Shown: in pieces, positions 28,842-38,189 of the stretch
How positions within the stretch are numbered: position 1 is the first letter of the stretch
Layout: each line of letters opens with the position of its first letter
From: Yoonia sp.
GTDB taxonomy: Bacteria; Pseudomonadota; Alphaproteobacteria; Rhodobacterales; Rhodobacteraceae
Assembly: GCA_029250945.1 (NCBI GenBank)
Contig: JAQXEG010000005.1
Location: forward strand, 22,384 to 86,383
Direction of reading: 5' to 3'
DNA: 64,000 nucleotides
Notes under the pieces: model-generated
What the model saw: the letters and a program-made list of their open reading frames with translations, nothing else
Told to the model about the DNA's origin: nothing
Database searches by the model: none
Translations under genes and position numbers: made by a program

Positions 28842-29737
28842 GTCATTAGCCTATCATCATCGTGGCGGGGGCGCACAAGCGCGATCCCGATCAGCATCAC
28901 GCCCAATGCGGCCCAGATCCACAGTGAATACCGCTCGTCCAGCAGCAGCATCGACCATATGACGCCAGTGCCTGTGACGATGTAGGACACCTGCCCCGCA
29001 AACACAGCCCCCGCCTGCCCGATCAGCCAGACGTAGGACATATAGACGATCACATGGATCACCGACGACAGCGCAAATGCGGCCCGCCCTGTGTCAAAGG
29101 CAGCGGTGGGATTAATGAACTGGCCTGTGCTGACAGCAAGCGGTGCCGCGATCAGTGTGCCAATCACGGAGGCGCCGAACATCAGGCGCACAGGGTCCAA
29201 TCCCGCCGTACCCCATTTGGCGACCACGTTCCCTTCAGCCGCGTAGCAAAACGGCGCGATCAGCGCGAGCGGTAGGATGGCGACCATGGCACGGTCGGGC
29301 AGGCTCGCTTCTGGCAGAGCGATAAGTGCGACACCGATCAGGCCCAACAACAGCCCCGCCAGCCTGCGCCATGTGAACCAATCCGTCCCGAGGATCAGCG
29401 CGATTGGAAAAGCGATCATGGGAATGGTTGCAATCACAATGGACATGATACCAGCGGGCAAAAACGCCGCGGCGCGGTAGCCGGCGGAATTGGGTATCAG
29501 GGTGCCAATTAGGGCGATCAACAGGCAAAACCCGATGGTACGCTTGTTGATCGGCAGGTCCTTGCCCTGCACCAGCAACGTGATGCCCGTCAAAAGGGTG
29601 CCGATCACCATTTGCCAGAAAATCATGCCGAACGGCTCTAGCCCGTGGGTCACGGCGATTTTGGTCAGTGGTTGTGTCAGGCCCCAACCAGCCCCAAGGC
29701 ACAGCAAAAATGCGGTTAGCCAGAACCGCGTTGTCAT
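28838..29737 (-). CDS. EamA/DMT family transporter
   Basis: 299 residues, ten predicted membrane helices in two EamA repeats (ITLLVQGKDLPINKR between helices, LLLDERYSLWIWAALGVMLI at the end). The start overlaps the ymdB-like stop (29734-29737) and its stop overlaps the SLC13 start, so ymdB-like, DMT and SLC13 genes form one translationally coupled unit. Substrate unknown; unrelated in detail to the DMT gene at 25 kb. Confidence 0.87.
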   Translation of the reverse strand: MTTRFWLTAFLLCLGAGWGLTQPLTKIAVTHGLEPFGMIFWQMVIGTLLTGITLLVQGKDLPINKRTIGFCLLIALIGTLIPNSAGYRAAAFLPAGIMSIVIATIPMIAFPIALILGTDWFTWRRLAGLLLGLIGVALIALPEASLPDRAMVAILPLALIAPFCYAAEGNVVAKWGTAGLDPVRLMFGASVIGTLIAAPLAVSTGQFINPTAAFDTGRAAFALSSVIHVIVYMSYVWLIGQAGAVFAGQVSYIVTGTGVIWSMLLLDERYSLWIWAALGVMLIGIALVRPRHDDDRLMT

Positions 29738-30549
29738 GCAGGCCCAGCAGCGGACAAACGCCCGCCTTGACGGACCATTTCGACCCGCGTGGACTTGCCC
29801 GTGCGATCATCAGTTTCGACGTATAGCCCCGATAGCGTCGCCTCTGATGCGGCGGGGCTGAACCGTTCCTTGGGCATCCCAGTGATAAAGCGCCGCAGCG
29901 GTTCGCTCTTATCCATGCCAATGACGGAATTATAGTCGCCGCACATGCCTGCGTCCGATTGATATGCGGTACCTTGCGGCAGGATCATCGCATCCGCCGT
30001 CGGCACGTGGGTATGCGTGCCCACAACGATGCTGGCGCGCCCGTCACAGAAATGGCCCACGGCCATCTTTTCCGACGTCGCCTCGCAATGGATATCAACA
30101 AGACTGGCCTGCACAGCGCCGCCCATCGGGTATTGGCGCAGCACGGCATCAAGGGCCGAAAACGGATCGTCAAACGGGCGTTTCATGAATACCTGACCCA
30201 GCGCTTGCGTCACCAGAACCTTGCGGCCTTGGGTGGCGGGAAACACCTTAGCGCCCACACCCGGTGCCGCCTTGGAAAAGTTGAGCGGACGGATGATGCG
30301 CGGCTCATTGGCGGCAAATGTCATCATGTCCTTTTGGTCGAACGCGTGATCGCCCAGCGTGATGACATCTGCACCAGCATCCAGCAAAATCTTGGCATGC
30401 GCACCCGACAGGCCCATGCCACCGGTGGCGTTTTCGCCGTTCACCACAACAAAATCGAGCCGCCAATCCTGCCGCAATTTCGGCAAGCGTTCCACAATCG
30501 CCGCGCGTCCTGCGCGACCCATCACATCACCAAGGAAAAGTATTTTCAT
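29734..30549 (-). CDS. YmdB-like metallophosphoesterase (TIGR00282)
   Basis: 271 residues starting MKILFLGDVMGRAGRAAIVE. The metal-binding motifs GDVMG, VNGENATGG, GDHAFDQ and the His-rich HFCDGRASIVVGTHTHVPTAD are all present, as in the YmdB/TIGR00282 family. Bacillus YmdB is a 2',3'-cAMP phosphodiesterase that affects biofilm and motility. The chosen ATG fits the family N-terminus; an in-frame extension to 30591 lacks support. It lies 48 bases downstream of the 5-FTHF cyclo-ligase gene, with which it may be co-transcribed. Confidence 0.93.
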   Translation of the reverse strand: MKILFLGDVMGRAGRAAIVERLPKLRQDWRLDFVVVNGENATGGMGLSGAHAKILLDAGADVITLGDHAFDQKDMMTFAANEPRIIRPLNFSKAAPGVGAKVFPATQGRKVLVTQALGQVFMKRPFDDPFSALDAVLRQYPMGGAVQASLVDIHCEATSEKMAVGHFCDGRASIVVGTHTHVPTADAMILPQGTAYQSDAGMCGDYNSVIGMDKSEPLRRFITGMPKERFSPAASEATLSGLYVETDDRTGKSTRVEMVRQGGRLSAAGPA

Positions 30550-30597
30550 GGGAACCGTGTTACGGTGTGTTTGTGGGCGGCACCAGATCAAAAACCG

Positions 30598-31155
30598 CTA
30601 GCGGAACGTGGTTTGCCCGTTTTCCGTGATCATCAGGTTCAGCGGCTGGTCAGTTGGTTCAAGCGGAATGCTCTGCGCCTCTTGGGCGGCATAGGCAAAA
30701 CCGATGGCCAATGTGGCCTGTACGGCGCGCAATCCCTCGAGCGTGCGATCATAAAAGCCACCGCCGTATCCCAGCCGCCCGCCAGCCATATCGAACGCCA
30801 CAAGCGGGACAATCACGATCTCTGGCGTCATCCAGTCGCCTTCGGCAGGGATGAGTGCGCCAAAATCACCTGCGATCATCTCGACCCCTGGTTCCCATGT
30901 GCGGAATTTAAGCGGCTGACCAACACCAAGGATCACTGGCACACCGACGGGCCCATGCGCCGCCGCCTCTTCCATGGCGGCTGTCGGGTCGATTTCGGTG
31001 CGCATCGCCATGTAGCCTGCAACCGGCACACCCCGGTGCCCCGCCAAAAATGCGCTCAGGTGCGCCGCTGTGCCAACGCCGCTGTCATGGGCGATTTTGC
31101 GACGGGCGAACGCCGCCTTGCGCGCCGCTGTTTTCTGATCCGTTAAAGAAGCCAT
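30598..31155 (-). CDS. 5-formyltetrahydrofolate cyclo-ligase
   Basis: 185 residues. It contains the N-terminal ATP-binding Lys/Arg region (QKTAARKAAFARRKIA) and the family signature RLGYGGGFYDRTL near residue 127. It converts 5-formyl-THF to 5,10-methenyl-THF with ATP. The start ATG at 31155 overlaps the mgtE stop region by 13 bases; longer in-frame starts lie wholly inside mgtE and are rejected. Known elsewhere as YgfA/FthC/MTHFS. Confidence 0.94.
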   Translation of the reverse strand: MASLTDQKTAARKAAFARRKIAHDSGVGTAAHLSAFLAGHRGVPVAGYMAMRTEIDPTAAMEEAAAHGPVGVPVILGVGQPLKFRTWEPGVEMIAGDFGALIPAEGDWMTPEIVIVPLVAFDMAGGRLGYGGGFYDRTLEGLRAVQATLAIGFAYAAQEAQSIPLEPTDQPLNLMITENGQTTFR

Positions 31156-32519
31156 GCTGCTGCCAATCCTAGAAATGCAAAGAAGCCGACGACGTCGGTC
31201 ACCGTGGTTACAAATGCGCCTGACGCCAGTGCAGGGTCCACACCGAAACGTTCCAGCAGGACCGGCACCATCGTACCTGCCAGCCCCGCGACCACCATGT
31301 TGATCACCATCGCCACGCCGATCACAACGCCCAACATCGGGGTCCCAAACCAGACCGCGCCAACAATCCCCATGACAATCGCAAAGATCATCCCATTCAC
31401 AAGGCCCACAAGCGCCTCGCGTCGAATAACCCGCCAGACATTGGCGCCTGTCAAATCGCGGGTCGCAATGGCGCGCACGGCCACTGTTAGCGACTGGGTG
31501 CCGGCGTTTCCGCCCATTGAGGCCACAATCGGCATTAGCACGGCCAAGGCCACAAGCCCCGCAATCGTTTCCTCGAACATTGAGATAACGAGCGACGCAA
31601 AGATCGCGGTCACAAGGTTCACAGCCAGCCATGGGAAGCGTTGGCGCGTTGTTTCAATCACACGGTCCGACAATGACCCCTCGCCCACACCGGCAAGACG
31701 CAGGATATCCTCCTCGGCCTCTTCTTCCAAAAACGCCATGGCGTCGTCGATTGTGATGACACCCACGATCCGCCCGTCATCGTCGACCACGGGCGCCGTG
31801 ATCATGTGATAGTGGTTGATGGCTTGCGCCACATCCTCAACATCTTGGGTAACGTGAAACGTGCGAAAGCTGTCCTCGATAATCGTATTGAGCAGCACAT
31901 CGCGGTGCGACGACAAAAGCCGCCCCAGCGTGACATAGCCTGTCGCCTTAAGCCGCGGATCAACCAAAAGGATATGATAAAACTGATCCGGCAGGTCCAG
32001 ATCGCCCGACCGCAAATGATCAATCGCCTGCCCCACGGTCCAGTGATCGGGCGCACGCACCAGTTCGGACTGCATGTGGCGACCAGCGGATTCCTCGGGG
32101 TAGGACAGCGCCTGTTCCACCGCGACACGGTCGCTGGCTTCGAGCGCGTCAAGCGCTGCCTCTTGCTGATCTTCATCAAGATATTCAACAAGATCAACAA
32201 TATCATCGGTCTCAAGCTCACGGACCGCGTCAGCAAATTCGCTAGGTGCAAGGCTTTCGATCACCTCCTCTCGGAGGTTTTCATCCAGTTCGGACAGCAC
32301 GTCACCGTCCATCCCGCCCTTCCAGACCTGCAACAAATCACGGCGCTTGCGGCCGTCAATCTGTTCGATCAGGTGGGCCACATCGGCGGGGTGCAGCGGA
32401 TCAAGGATCGCGTCCACATCGCGCGCCTCACCACCATCAACCGCGTCCATCACATCCGCAACAAGCCGGTCTGTGACGCCGAATGCCTCGTCCTCGATGT
32501 CGTTGATTGGGTCCGTCAT
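31143..32519 (-). CDS. mgtE: Magnesium transporter MgtE
   Basis: 458 residues. The N-domain (HPADVAHLIEQIDGRKRRDL) is followed by two CBS domains (about 140-260; VVDDDGRIVGVITIDDAMAF). The membrane part has five helices, with the conserved MPIVASMGGNAGTQSLTVAV that lines the Mg2+ pore. The CBS and N-domains gate the channel in response to cytosolic Mg2+ in the structurally known homologue. The ATG at 32519 has GGAGG 10 bases upstream; the earlier in-frame ATGs are in the promoter region. Confidence 0.95.
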   Translation of the reverse strand: MTDPINDIEDEAFGVTDRLVADVMDAVDGGEARDVDAILDPLHPADVAHLIEQIDGRKRRDLLQVWKGGMDGDVLSELDENLREEVIESLAPSEFADAVRELETDDIVDLVEYLDEDQQEAALDALEASDRVAVEQALSYPEESAGRHMQSELVRAPDHWTVGQAIDHLRSGDLDLPDQFYHILLVDPRLKATGYVTLGRLLSSHRDVLLNTIIEDSFRTFHVTQDVEDVAQAINHYHMITAPVVDDDGRIVGVITIDDAMAFLEEEAEEDILRLAGVGEGSLSDRVIETTRQRFPWLAVNLVTAIFASLVISMFEETIAGLVALAVLMPIVASMGGNAGTQSLTVAVRAIATRDLTGANVWRVIRREALVGLVNGMIFAIVMGIVGAVWFGTPMLGVVIGVAMVINMVVAGLAGTMVPVLLERFGVDPALASGAFVTTVTDVVGFFAFLGLAAAWLL

Positions 32520-32640
32520 CGCCGTGGCCTCCGGTATTTTGCTTGCCTGCAACATAACGTCTTGCGAAGGCCATACAAGCACAGGTAAGCCAATTTTCGG
32601 GCGATTTGCGGCGCGGCCCTGCGCGATCTATGGTGGATGA

Positions 32641-33927
32641 ATGACACAGCAGCTTCTTCTTGGCACGACCCTCGCCTTTGAAGGCAATCCACTTATCACC
32701 GCGTGGGAAGATTGCGCGAAAATAGACACCCATGGGGCAGTTCTGATCGACAGCGGTCAGATCGCAGCGGTGGGTGACCGCACACAGCTACGCGCTGCCC
32801 ATCCGCAAGCAGATATTGTCAATTACGGCGATGATCTGATCACGGCCGGCTTTGTCGATGCGCATATGCATTATCCACAAACTGCCATGATCGCGAGCTG
32901 GGGCAAACAGCTGATCGACTGGCTGAACACCTATACTTTTCCTGAAGAGGCACGGTTTGCTGACCCCGCCTATGCCGCCGAAATTGCGTGGCGCACTTGC
33001 GATCTGGCCCTTTCCCACGGGACCACGACGCTCACCAGTTTTTGCACGATCCACCCCGCCAGCGTTGATGCGTTTTTCGAGGCTGCAGCCGCACGCGGAA
33101 TGGCTGTGGTCGCGGGTAAAACCTGTATGGACCGCAATGCGCCCGCCGCTTTGGTCGATACCGCGCAATCCGCATATGACGATAGCAAGGCGCTTCTGCA
33201 AAAGTGGCACGGGGTTGGGCGGGCAAATTACGCGATCACACCGCGGTTTTCGCCAACATCAACGCCAGATCAACTAGCAGCACTTGGCGCGCTTTGGACC
33301 GAGCATCCGGATTGTTTGATGCAGACCCACCTGTCCGAACAACACGATGAAATCGCATGGGTCCGCGATCTGTTTCCAACCGCCCGCGATTATCTGGACA
33401 CCTATGAGGCTTACGGACTGCTTGGTGCAAAGGGGTTATATGGGCATGCGATCCACCTTGAGCCGAGGGAAATTGATCGCCTGTCAGAACTGGGCGCGGG
33501 CGTCGTGCATTGTCCGACGTCGAATACGTTTATCGGGTCGGGGTTGTTTGACACGCTAGGGCTCGCCGCGCGTGGCCTGCGCACCGGTTTGGCCACGGAT
33601 ACAGGCGGCGGATCGTCGTTTTCGATGCTGCATACAATGGCCGCCGCCTATGAAATCGGCCAGCTGCGCGGGGTCGCCTTACACCCCGCCCAGCTGATGT
33701 GGAAGGCGACCGAAGGGTCCGCTGCTGCCCTGCATATGTCGGGGCAGATCGGGCATTTGGGCGTCGGTTCCGCCGCAGATATCACGGTACTGAACCTTGC
33801 CTCTACCCCCGCAATCGCGCAGCGGCACGCACGTGCGGTTGATGTTTGGGACGCACTGTTCCCGACCATCATGATGGGGGATGATCGGGCCATTCGCGAT
33901 GTGTGGGTCGGTGGGGCGCGTCAGTAG
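32641..33927 (+). CDS. guaD: Guanine deaminase
   Basis: 428 residues of the amidohydrolase superfamily. Metal ligands are visible in AGFVDAHMHYPQT (H-x-H), LMQTHLSEQHDE, YGHAIHLEPRE and GLATDTGGGSSFSML. The first motif followed by PQT and the length fit guanine deaminase (guanine to xanthine plus ammonia). It is followed on the opposite strand by a CAP-domain gene and 8-oxoguanine deaminase, so two purine-base deaminases face each other. Its TAG overlaps the CAP gene stop by 7 bases. Confidence 0.93.
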   Translation: MTQQLLLGTTLAFEGNPLITAWEDCAKIDTHGAVLIDSGQIAAVGDRTQLRAAHPQADIVNYGDDLITAGFVDAHMHYPQTAMIASWGKQLIDWLNTYTFPEEARFADPAYAAEIAWRTCDLALSHGTTTLTSFCTIHPASVDAFFEAAAARGMAVVAGKTCMDRNAPAALVDTAQSAYDDSKALLQKWHGVGRANYAITPRFSPTSTPDQLAALGALWTEHPDCLMQTHLSEQHDEIAWVRDLFPTARDYLDTYEAYGLLGAKGLYGHAIHLEPREIDRLSELGAGVVHCPTSNTFIGSGLFDTLGLAARGLRTGLATDTGGGSSFSMLHTMAAAYEIGQLRGVALHPAQLMWKATEGSAAALHMSGQIGHLGVGSAADITVLNLASTPAIAQRHARAVDVWDALFPTIMMGDDRAIRDVWVGGARQ

Positions 33928-34370
33928 CTGCCATGAAGCACAAGCACCCAAGTGTCATTTGTCACCGCAATGCGGTAGTTGTGATAGATCGAATTCAACA
34001 TGCTTTTGCGGTGTCCGGCTGAGGACATCCAGTCGTAAAACACATCCGACCACGTCGATTGCCCCTGCGCGATGTTTTCTACCACCACGCAAACCGGCAC
34101 CCCGACAGCGCCGACACGGTTGATCACACGTGATCCTGCCGGCGAAACATGCGAAAAATAATTACGTGCGACCATATCATCCGCGTGGGCCTTGGCCGCC
34201 CTGTTCAGGGCCACACTTTGACGCAGACGTGGGGCATTGCCCTGGGCATCGTTCATCAATTGTTCAAGCTTTGGATAGCTTGCGGTTTGCGTCGCAATCG
34301 GCGCACAAGAGCCTTACGGGGCGGCCACACAACCGGCCAACGCCAGACACACCAAGAAAATTCGCAGCAT
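33921..34370 (-). pseudogene. CAP-domain lipoprotein gene with an in-frame stop in its signal region
   Basis: The ATG at 34370 opens MLRIFLVCLALAGC (lipobox LAGC), which is followed after VAAP by TAA at 34314-34316, codon 19. Downstream of that stop the same frame continues GSCAPIATQTASYPKLEQLM and then the whole CAP domain (SVALNRAAKAHADDM, NYFSHVSPAGS, VVENIAQGQ, GHRKSMLN). A single C-to-T change of a CAA codon would explain the stop. The ATG directly abuts the stop codon of the 8-oxoguanine deaminase gene (TGAATG). Unless read through or re-initiated at 34256-34259, no exported lipoprotein is made. CAP proteins are of varied, mostly unknown bacterial function. Confidence 0.85.
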
Positions 34371-35714
34371 TCAAATCCTTTCAGCCAACCGGTTCGCCAG
34401 CTTATTTTGGCGGGCAATCACCGCGCCCAAATCGATCGTCGTTACACGACCATCGGCTACAATCTGGCGGCCTTCAATGAACAAATCGTTGACCTTGCTT
34501 GGGCCGGCTAAAACCAGCGCAGCGGGGTCCCAGCTTCCAGCGGATTCGATGCCTGTCACGTCCCAAACGGCGATGTCTGCGCGTTTGCCCACCGCAATCT
34601 GACCACAGTCGTGGCGGCCCAGCACCTCGGCACCGCCGCGTGTTGCGATGAACAATGCCTCCTCTGCGGACATCGCATCAGCGCCGTTCTGGACCCGCTG
34701 CAACAACATGGTTTGGCGCGCTTCGCCCATCAGATTACCAATGTCATTGCTTGCCGATCCATCCACGCCAAGGCCAACCTTGACGCCCGCGTCACGCATC
34801 TGGCGCACAGGGGCGATGCCAGAACCCAAGCGGCAGTTCGAACAGGGGCAATGCGCGACGCCTGTACGGGATTTCGCAAATAGATCAATCTCTTGCCCAT
34901 CCAGTTTGACACAATGTGCGTGCCACACGTCATCGCCGGTCCAGCCCAGATCCTCGGCGTATTGGCCGGGGCGGCAGCCGAATTTTTCCAGCGAATAGGC
35001 GATATCTTCGTCGTTCTCCGCCAAGTGGGTGTGCAGCATCACGCCCTTGTCGCGCGCCAGAATGGCGGCATCGCGCATCAAGTCGCGGCTGACAGAAAAC
35101 GGCGAACAAGGTGCAACGCCGACGCGGGTCATGGCCCCTTCTGACGGGTCGTGGAACGCGTCAATCACGCGGATGCAGTCATCAAGTATGGCCGCCTCTC
35201 GTTCGACCAGCGCATCGGGCGGCAATCCGCCGTCGCTGACACCGATGCTCATGGCGCCGCGGGTCGGATGGAACCGCATCCCGACCTCGCCCGCTGCTGC
35301 GATCGTGTCATCAAGACGCGATCCATTGGGATACAGGTACAAATGGTCGGATGTCATCGTGCAGCCCGACAGCGCCAGCTCGGCCAGACCGACTTGGGCA
35401 GAGATAAACATCTCTTCCGGGCCGAAGTGCGACCAGATAGGATAGAGAGTCTGAAGCCAGCCAAACAGCAACGCGTCCTGTCCGCCCGGCACGGCACGCG
35501 TCAGGGTTTGATAAAGGTGGTGATGCGTGTTCACCAAGCCTGGCGTGATCACACGGCCCGCGACATTGATAATTTGCGCGCCCGCGACATCCAGATCAGA
35601 GCCAATACCCACAATCACACCACCCGCGATATGCACATCAACGCCGGTCAGGCGACTGCGATCATCGTCCATAGTCAGGACAACATCGGCCCCACGCAAA
35701 ATTGTATCAGCCAT
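34371..35714 (-). CDS. 8-oxoguanine deaminase (amidohydrolase family)
   Basis: 447 residues with amidohydrolase metal ligands in GLVNTHHHLYQTLTR (H-x-H), MLHTHLAENDEDI, WHAHCVKLD and GLGVDGSASNDIGNL. The CSNCRLGSGIAP stretch and overall pattern match the 8-oxoguanine deaminases characterised in Pseudomonas and annotated in roseobacters. A related triazine or guanine-type substrate remains possible. The ATG at 35714 is preferred over TTG at 35717 and overlaps the end of the phosphatase gene by 8 bases; its stop directly abuts the CAP gene start. Confidence 0.8.
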   Translation of the reverse strand: MADTILRGADVVLTMDDDRSRLTGVDVHIAGGVIVGIGSDLDVAGAQIINVAGRVITPGLVNTHHHLYQTLTRAVPGGQDALLFGWLQTLYPIWSHFGPEEMFISAQVGLAELALSGCTMTSDHLYLYPNGSRLDDTIAAAGEVGMRFHPTRGAMSIGVSDGGLPPDALVEREAAILDDCIRVIDAFHDPSEGAMTRVGVAPCSPFSVSRDLMRDAAILARDKGVMLHTHLAENDEDIAYSLEKFGCRPGQYAEDLGWTGDDVWHAHCVKLDGQEIDLFAKSRTGVAHCPCSNCRLGSGIAPVRQMRDAGVKVGLGVDGSASNDIGNLMGEARQTMLLQRVQNGADAMSAEEALFIATRGGAEVLGRHDCGQIAVGKRADIAVWDVTGIESAGSWDPAALVLAGPSKVNDLFIEGRQIVADGRVTTIDLGAVIARQNKLANRLAERI

Positions 35715-36525
35715 CAATCACATCCTGAAGAGTTGCCAAGGCAACCGCGTGAATATCTGCATTTGCGGCAGCAATAACGCGCCCGCCAACATGGGCGGCA
35801 CCGCCCTGCCAGTTGGACACAACGCCGCCCGCCGCCTTGATCACTGCGATGGGTGCGTGAATGTCATAGGGTTGAAGGCCCGCTTCGATCACAAGGTCCA
35901 CGTGTCCCCCCGCCAACAGCGCGTAACCATAGCAATCCATGCCATAGCGGGTCAGTTTCACGGCCTTTGACACCGCCTCAAACGCGCGGCGTTCGAGCGG
36001 TGTGCCGACCTCTGGGAATGTGGACAGCAGGATTGCGTCGGCGAAATTCCGGCGCTGCAACGTGGCTAGCGGCGCTGTGCCATGTGGGCCGGTCATCTCG
36101 GCCATGCCGAAGCCTCCGACAAAACGCTCACCAATATAGGGTTGGTCAATGATGCCGAGCTGCGGACCTGCAGCATTCGACACCGCGATCAGGACGCCCC
36201 AAGTTGGTGTGCCGCTGATATAACCACGGGTGCCGTCGATAGGGTCCAGCACCCATGTCAGCCCGGTTGTGCCCGACTTGTTGCCGAATTCCTCGCCCAG
36301 AATACCGTCACCCGGGCGTTCAACCGCAAGAATTTCGCGCATCGCTGCCTCAGCGGCGCGGTCGGCTGCTGTGACCGGATCAAAATCGCACGCGTCTTTA
36401 GATTTGTCGTCCGCAGCCAGATTGCGCACCCGAAACAACTTTAGCGTTTCGATGCGCGCCGCGTCAGCAAGCAGATGGGCCACGCGGATCAAATCCGCTT
36501 GCGTCGTTGTGTCGATGGTTTGCAT
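35707..36525 (-). CDS. Inositol-monophosphatase family enzyme, probable histidinol-phosphatase (HisN type)
   Basis: 272 residues. Metal-binding motifs of the IMPase family are present: FDPVTAADRAAE, LGEEFGNK, WVLDPIDGTRGYISG and QPYDIHAPIAVIKAAGG. The DPIDGTRGY variant followed by a short loop is typical of the HisN group, but 3'-phosphoadenosine- or inositol-phosphatase activity cannot be excluded. No his genes are nearby. The start ATG at 36525 matches the family length; a 21-codon extension is unlikely. Confidence 0.82.
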   Translation of the reverse strand: MQTIDTTTQADLIRVAHLLADAARIETLKLFRVRNLAADDKSKDACDFDPVTAADRAAEAAMREILAVERPGDGILGEEFGNKSGTTGLTWVLDPIDGTRGYISGTPTWGVLIAVSNAAGPQLGIIDQPYIGERFVGGFGMAEMTGPHGTAPLATLQRRNFADAILLSTFPEVGTPLERRAFEAVSKAVKLTRYGMDCYGYALLAGGHVDLVIEAGLQPYDIHAPIAVIKAAGGVVSNWQGGAAHVGGRVIAAANADIHAVALATLQDVIDG

Positions 36526-36594
36526 GGTGTCCCTCACCCCGTCCTTTGTGCCGATTAATCGGTAACGCGGTGGGATCAGCGGGGTCAAGTGGCG

Positions 36595-36963
36595 TTAAGC
36601 TGCTTCACTTAGAACCCGCGCAAGATCGAACAGGCGACGGCGCTGATTCTCTGGGATCGCGTAGTAGGACCGCAGCAGCTCTAGCGCCTCTTTGTCGGTC
36701 AGCACATCGCTTGGCATATCACCCTGCAACGTTTCACCACCTTCGGCGTCAAGACCGTCAAAAAAGAATGACACTGGCACCGCAAGCACATGGGCAATGT
36801 CCCAGAGACGGGATGCGCTGACGCGGTTCATGCCTGTCTCGTACTTCTGGATTTGCTGGAATTTGATGCCAACGGCCTCAGCCAACTGCTGTTGGGTGGT
36901 CCCATTCATCCACCGACGTTGTCGAATGCGTTTGCCTACATGGACGTCAACTGGATGTTTCAT
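36595..36963 (-). CDS. XRE family transcriptional regulator
   Basis: 122 residues. Helix-turn-helix at about 11-65: RIRQRRWMNGTTQQQLAEAV, IKFQQIQKYETGMNRVSASR. A C-terminal helical tail ends NQRRRLFDLARVLSEAA. Proteins of this size and pattern are common in Rhodobacteraceae as uncharacterised regulators. It is divergent from the quinone oxidoreductase gene across 263 bases. Target unknown. Confidence 0.9.
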   Translation of the reverse strand: MKHPVDVHVGKRIRQRRWMNGTTQQQLAEAVGIKFQQIQKYETGMNRVSASRLWDIAHVLAVPVSFFFDGLDAEGGETLQGDMPSDVLTDKEALELLRSYYAIPENQRRRLFDLARVLSEAA

Positions 36964-37179
36964 CGGTATTTCCTTTATTCATTATCAGATCGCCGCCTTC
37001 GTCGTGACATTTGCCACAAATCGAAGTTTTCTGCTTTTATTAACGCCCAATCAAACCGTTTCGCCGGAACACGCAACGGTTGCAGAGCCAAACCTGACCT
37101 TTAGGACAGGCAAAAATGCGAGAACTTCTTAACGCAAACGATTTCAATTGCTGTTTGTTCCAGTTAAACCTAGGTAAAT

Positions 37180-37202
37180 CGTGAATATTCTCACTTTTCA
37201 CG
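37180..37202. promoter_or_regulatory. Inverted repeat upstream of quinone oxidoreductase
   Basis: CGTGAA (37180-37185) and TTCACG (37197-37202) form a perfect 6-bp inverted repeat with an 11-base spacer, ending 24 bases before the ATG at 37227. It lies in the AT-rich divergent region shared with the XRE regulator gene and may be an operator. Short repeats like this can occur by chance. Confidence 0.3.
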
Positions 37203-37226
37203 GGTAAAATCATCCAAGAGGTCCCG

Positions 37227-38189
37227 ATGCGCGCATTTCAGGTTAGTCGTTTTGAAGAAGGCGCACAGCTTGCTGATATTGAACAACCAATACCCGCAAA
37301 AGGCGAAGTCTTATTGCAAATTCACGCCTGTGGGCTGAACTTTGCTGATCTGTTGATGGCCAATGGCACATATCAGGACACGCCAAAGCCCCCCTTTAGC
37401 CTTGGCATGGAGGTGTGCGGCACGGTCATCGCCACCGGTGAGGGTGTCAGCACACCGGCCATCGGCACCAAGGTTGCCGTATTCGGCGGCGCGGGTGGGC
37501 TTGCAGAATATGGCGTGTTCCCGGCGGCGAACTGCATAGAGGTGCCGCAAAATATGCCACCAGAGGTTGCGGCAGGGTTTTACGTCGCCTACGGCACCTC
37601 GCATCTGGCGCTGACGGATCGGGCGCATTTGCAGAAAGGCGAAACATTGTTAGTGCTTGGCGCATCCGGCGGTGTCGGACTGACGGCTGTAGAAATCGGC
37701 AAGGCGATGGGCGCAAAAGTGATCGCGGTTGCACGCGGCGCCAAAAAACTAGCCGTGGCCAAGGCGGCCGGTGCGGATCACCTGATCGACAGCACAGACA
37801 GTGATTTCACCGATGCCGTCAAGGCGCTTGGCGGGGCGGACGTCGTGTATGACCCTGTCGGCGGCACGGGCTTCAAATCAGCGATGCGCGCGACCAAGCC
37901 CAAGGGGCGGATCATCGTGATCGGTTTCGCAAGCGGCGACGTCCCCCCCATTCCGGCCAACATCATTCTGGTCAAGAATATCGATATCATCGGGTTCTAT
38001 TGGGGCGGCTATCTAAAATTCGCGCCCCAGAAAGTTATGCAAAGCATCGCGGCCCTGATGGAGATGTACACATCCGGTCAGCTCAAACCTCACATCAGCC
38101 ATACGCTGCCGCTGGACCAAGCAGGTGAAGCGCTGGATTTGCTGCGCACCCGTACCTCAACCGGCAAGGTCGTTGTCACGCTTTCCTAG
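37227..38189 (+). CDS. Zinc-independent NADPH:quinone oxidoreductase (MDR family)
   Basis: 320 residues. The nucleotide-binding motif LGASGGVGLTAVEIGKAMGA is at about 150, and the GroES-like N-domain has PAKGEVLLQIHACGLNFADL. The catalytic zinc cysteines of alcohol dehydrogenases are absent. It reduces quinones or enones with NADPH. The ATG has a GAGG box upstream. It is convergent with a LysR gene, with which it overlaps by 4 bases (38186-38189). Confidence 0.92.
   Translation: MRAFQVSRFEEGAQLADIEQPIPAKGEVLLQIHACGLNFADLLMANGTYQDTPKPPFSLGMEVCGTVIATGEGVSTPAIGTKVAVFGGAGGLAEYGVFPAANCIEVPQNMPPEVAAGFYVAYGTSHLALTDRAHLQKGETLLVLGASGGVGLTAVEIGKAMGAKVIAVARGAKKLAVAKAAGADHLIDSTDSDFTDAVKALGGADVVYDPVGGTGFKSAMRATKPKGRIIVIGFASGDVPPIPANIILVKNIDIIGFYWGGYLKFAPQKVMQSIAALMEMYTSGQLKPHISHTLPLDQAGEALDLLRTRTSTGKVVVTLS

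Noticed and set aside
29959..31146. A 395-codon plus-strand open frame
   Set aside because: It runs antisense to the ymdB-like and 5-FTHF cyclo-ligase genes, both of which have clear conserved motifs; its own translation is Arg/His-rich and matches nothing.
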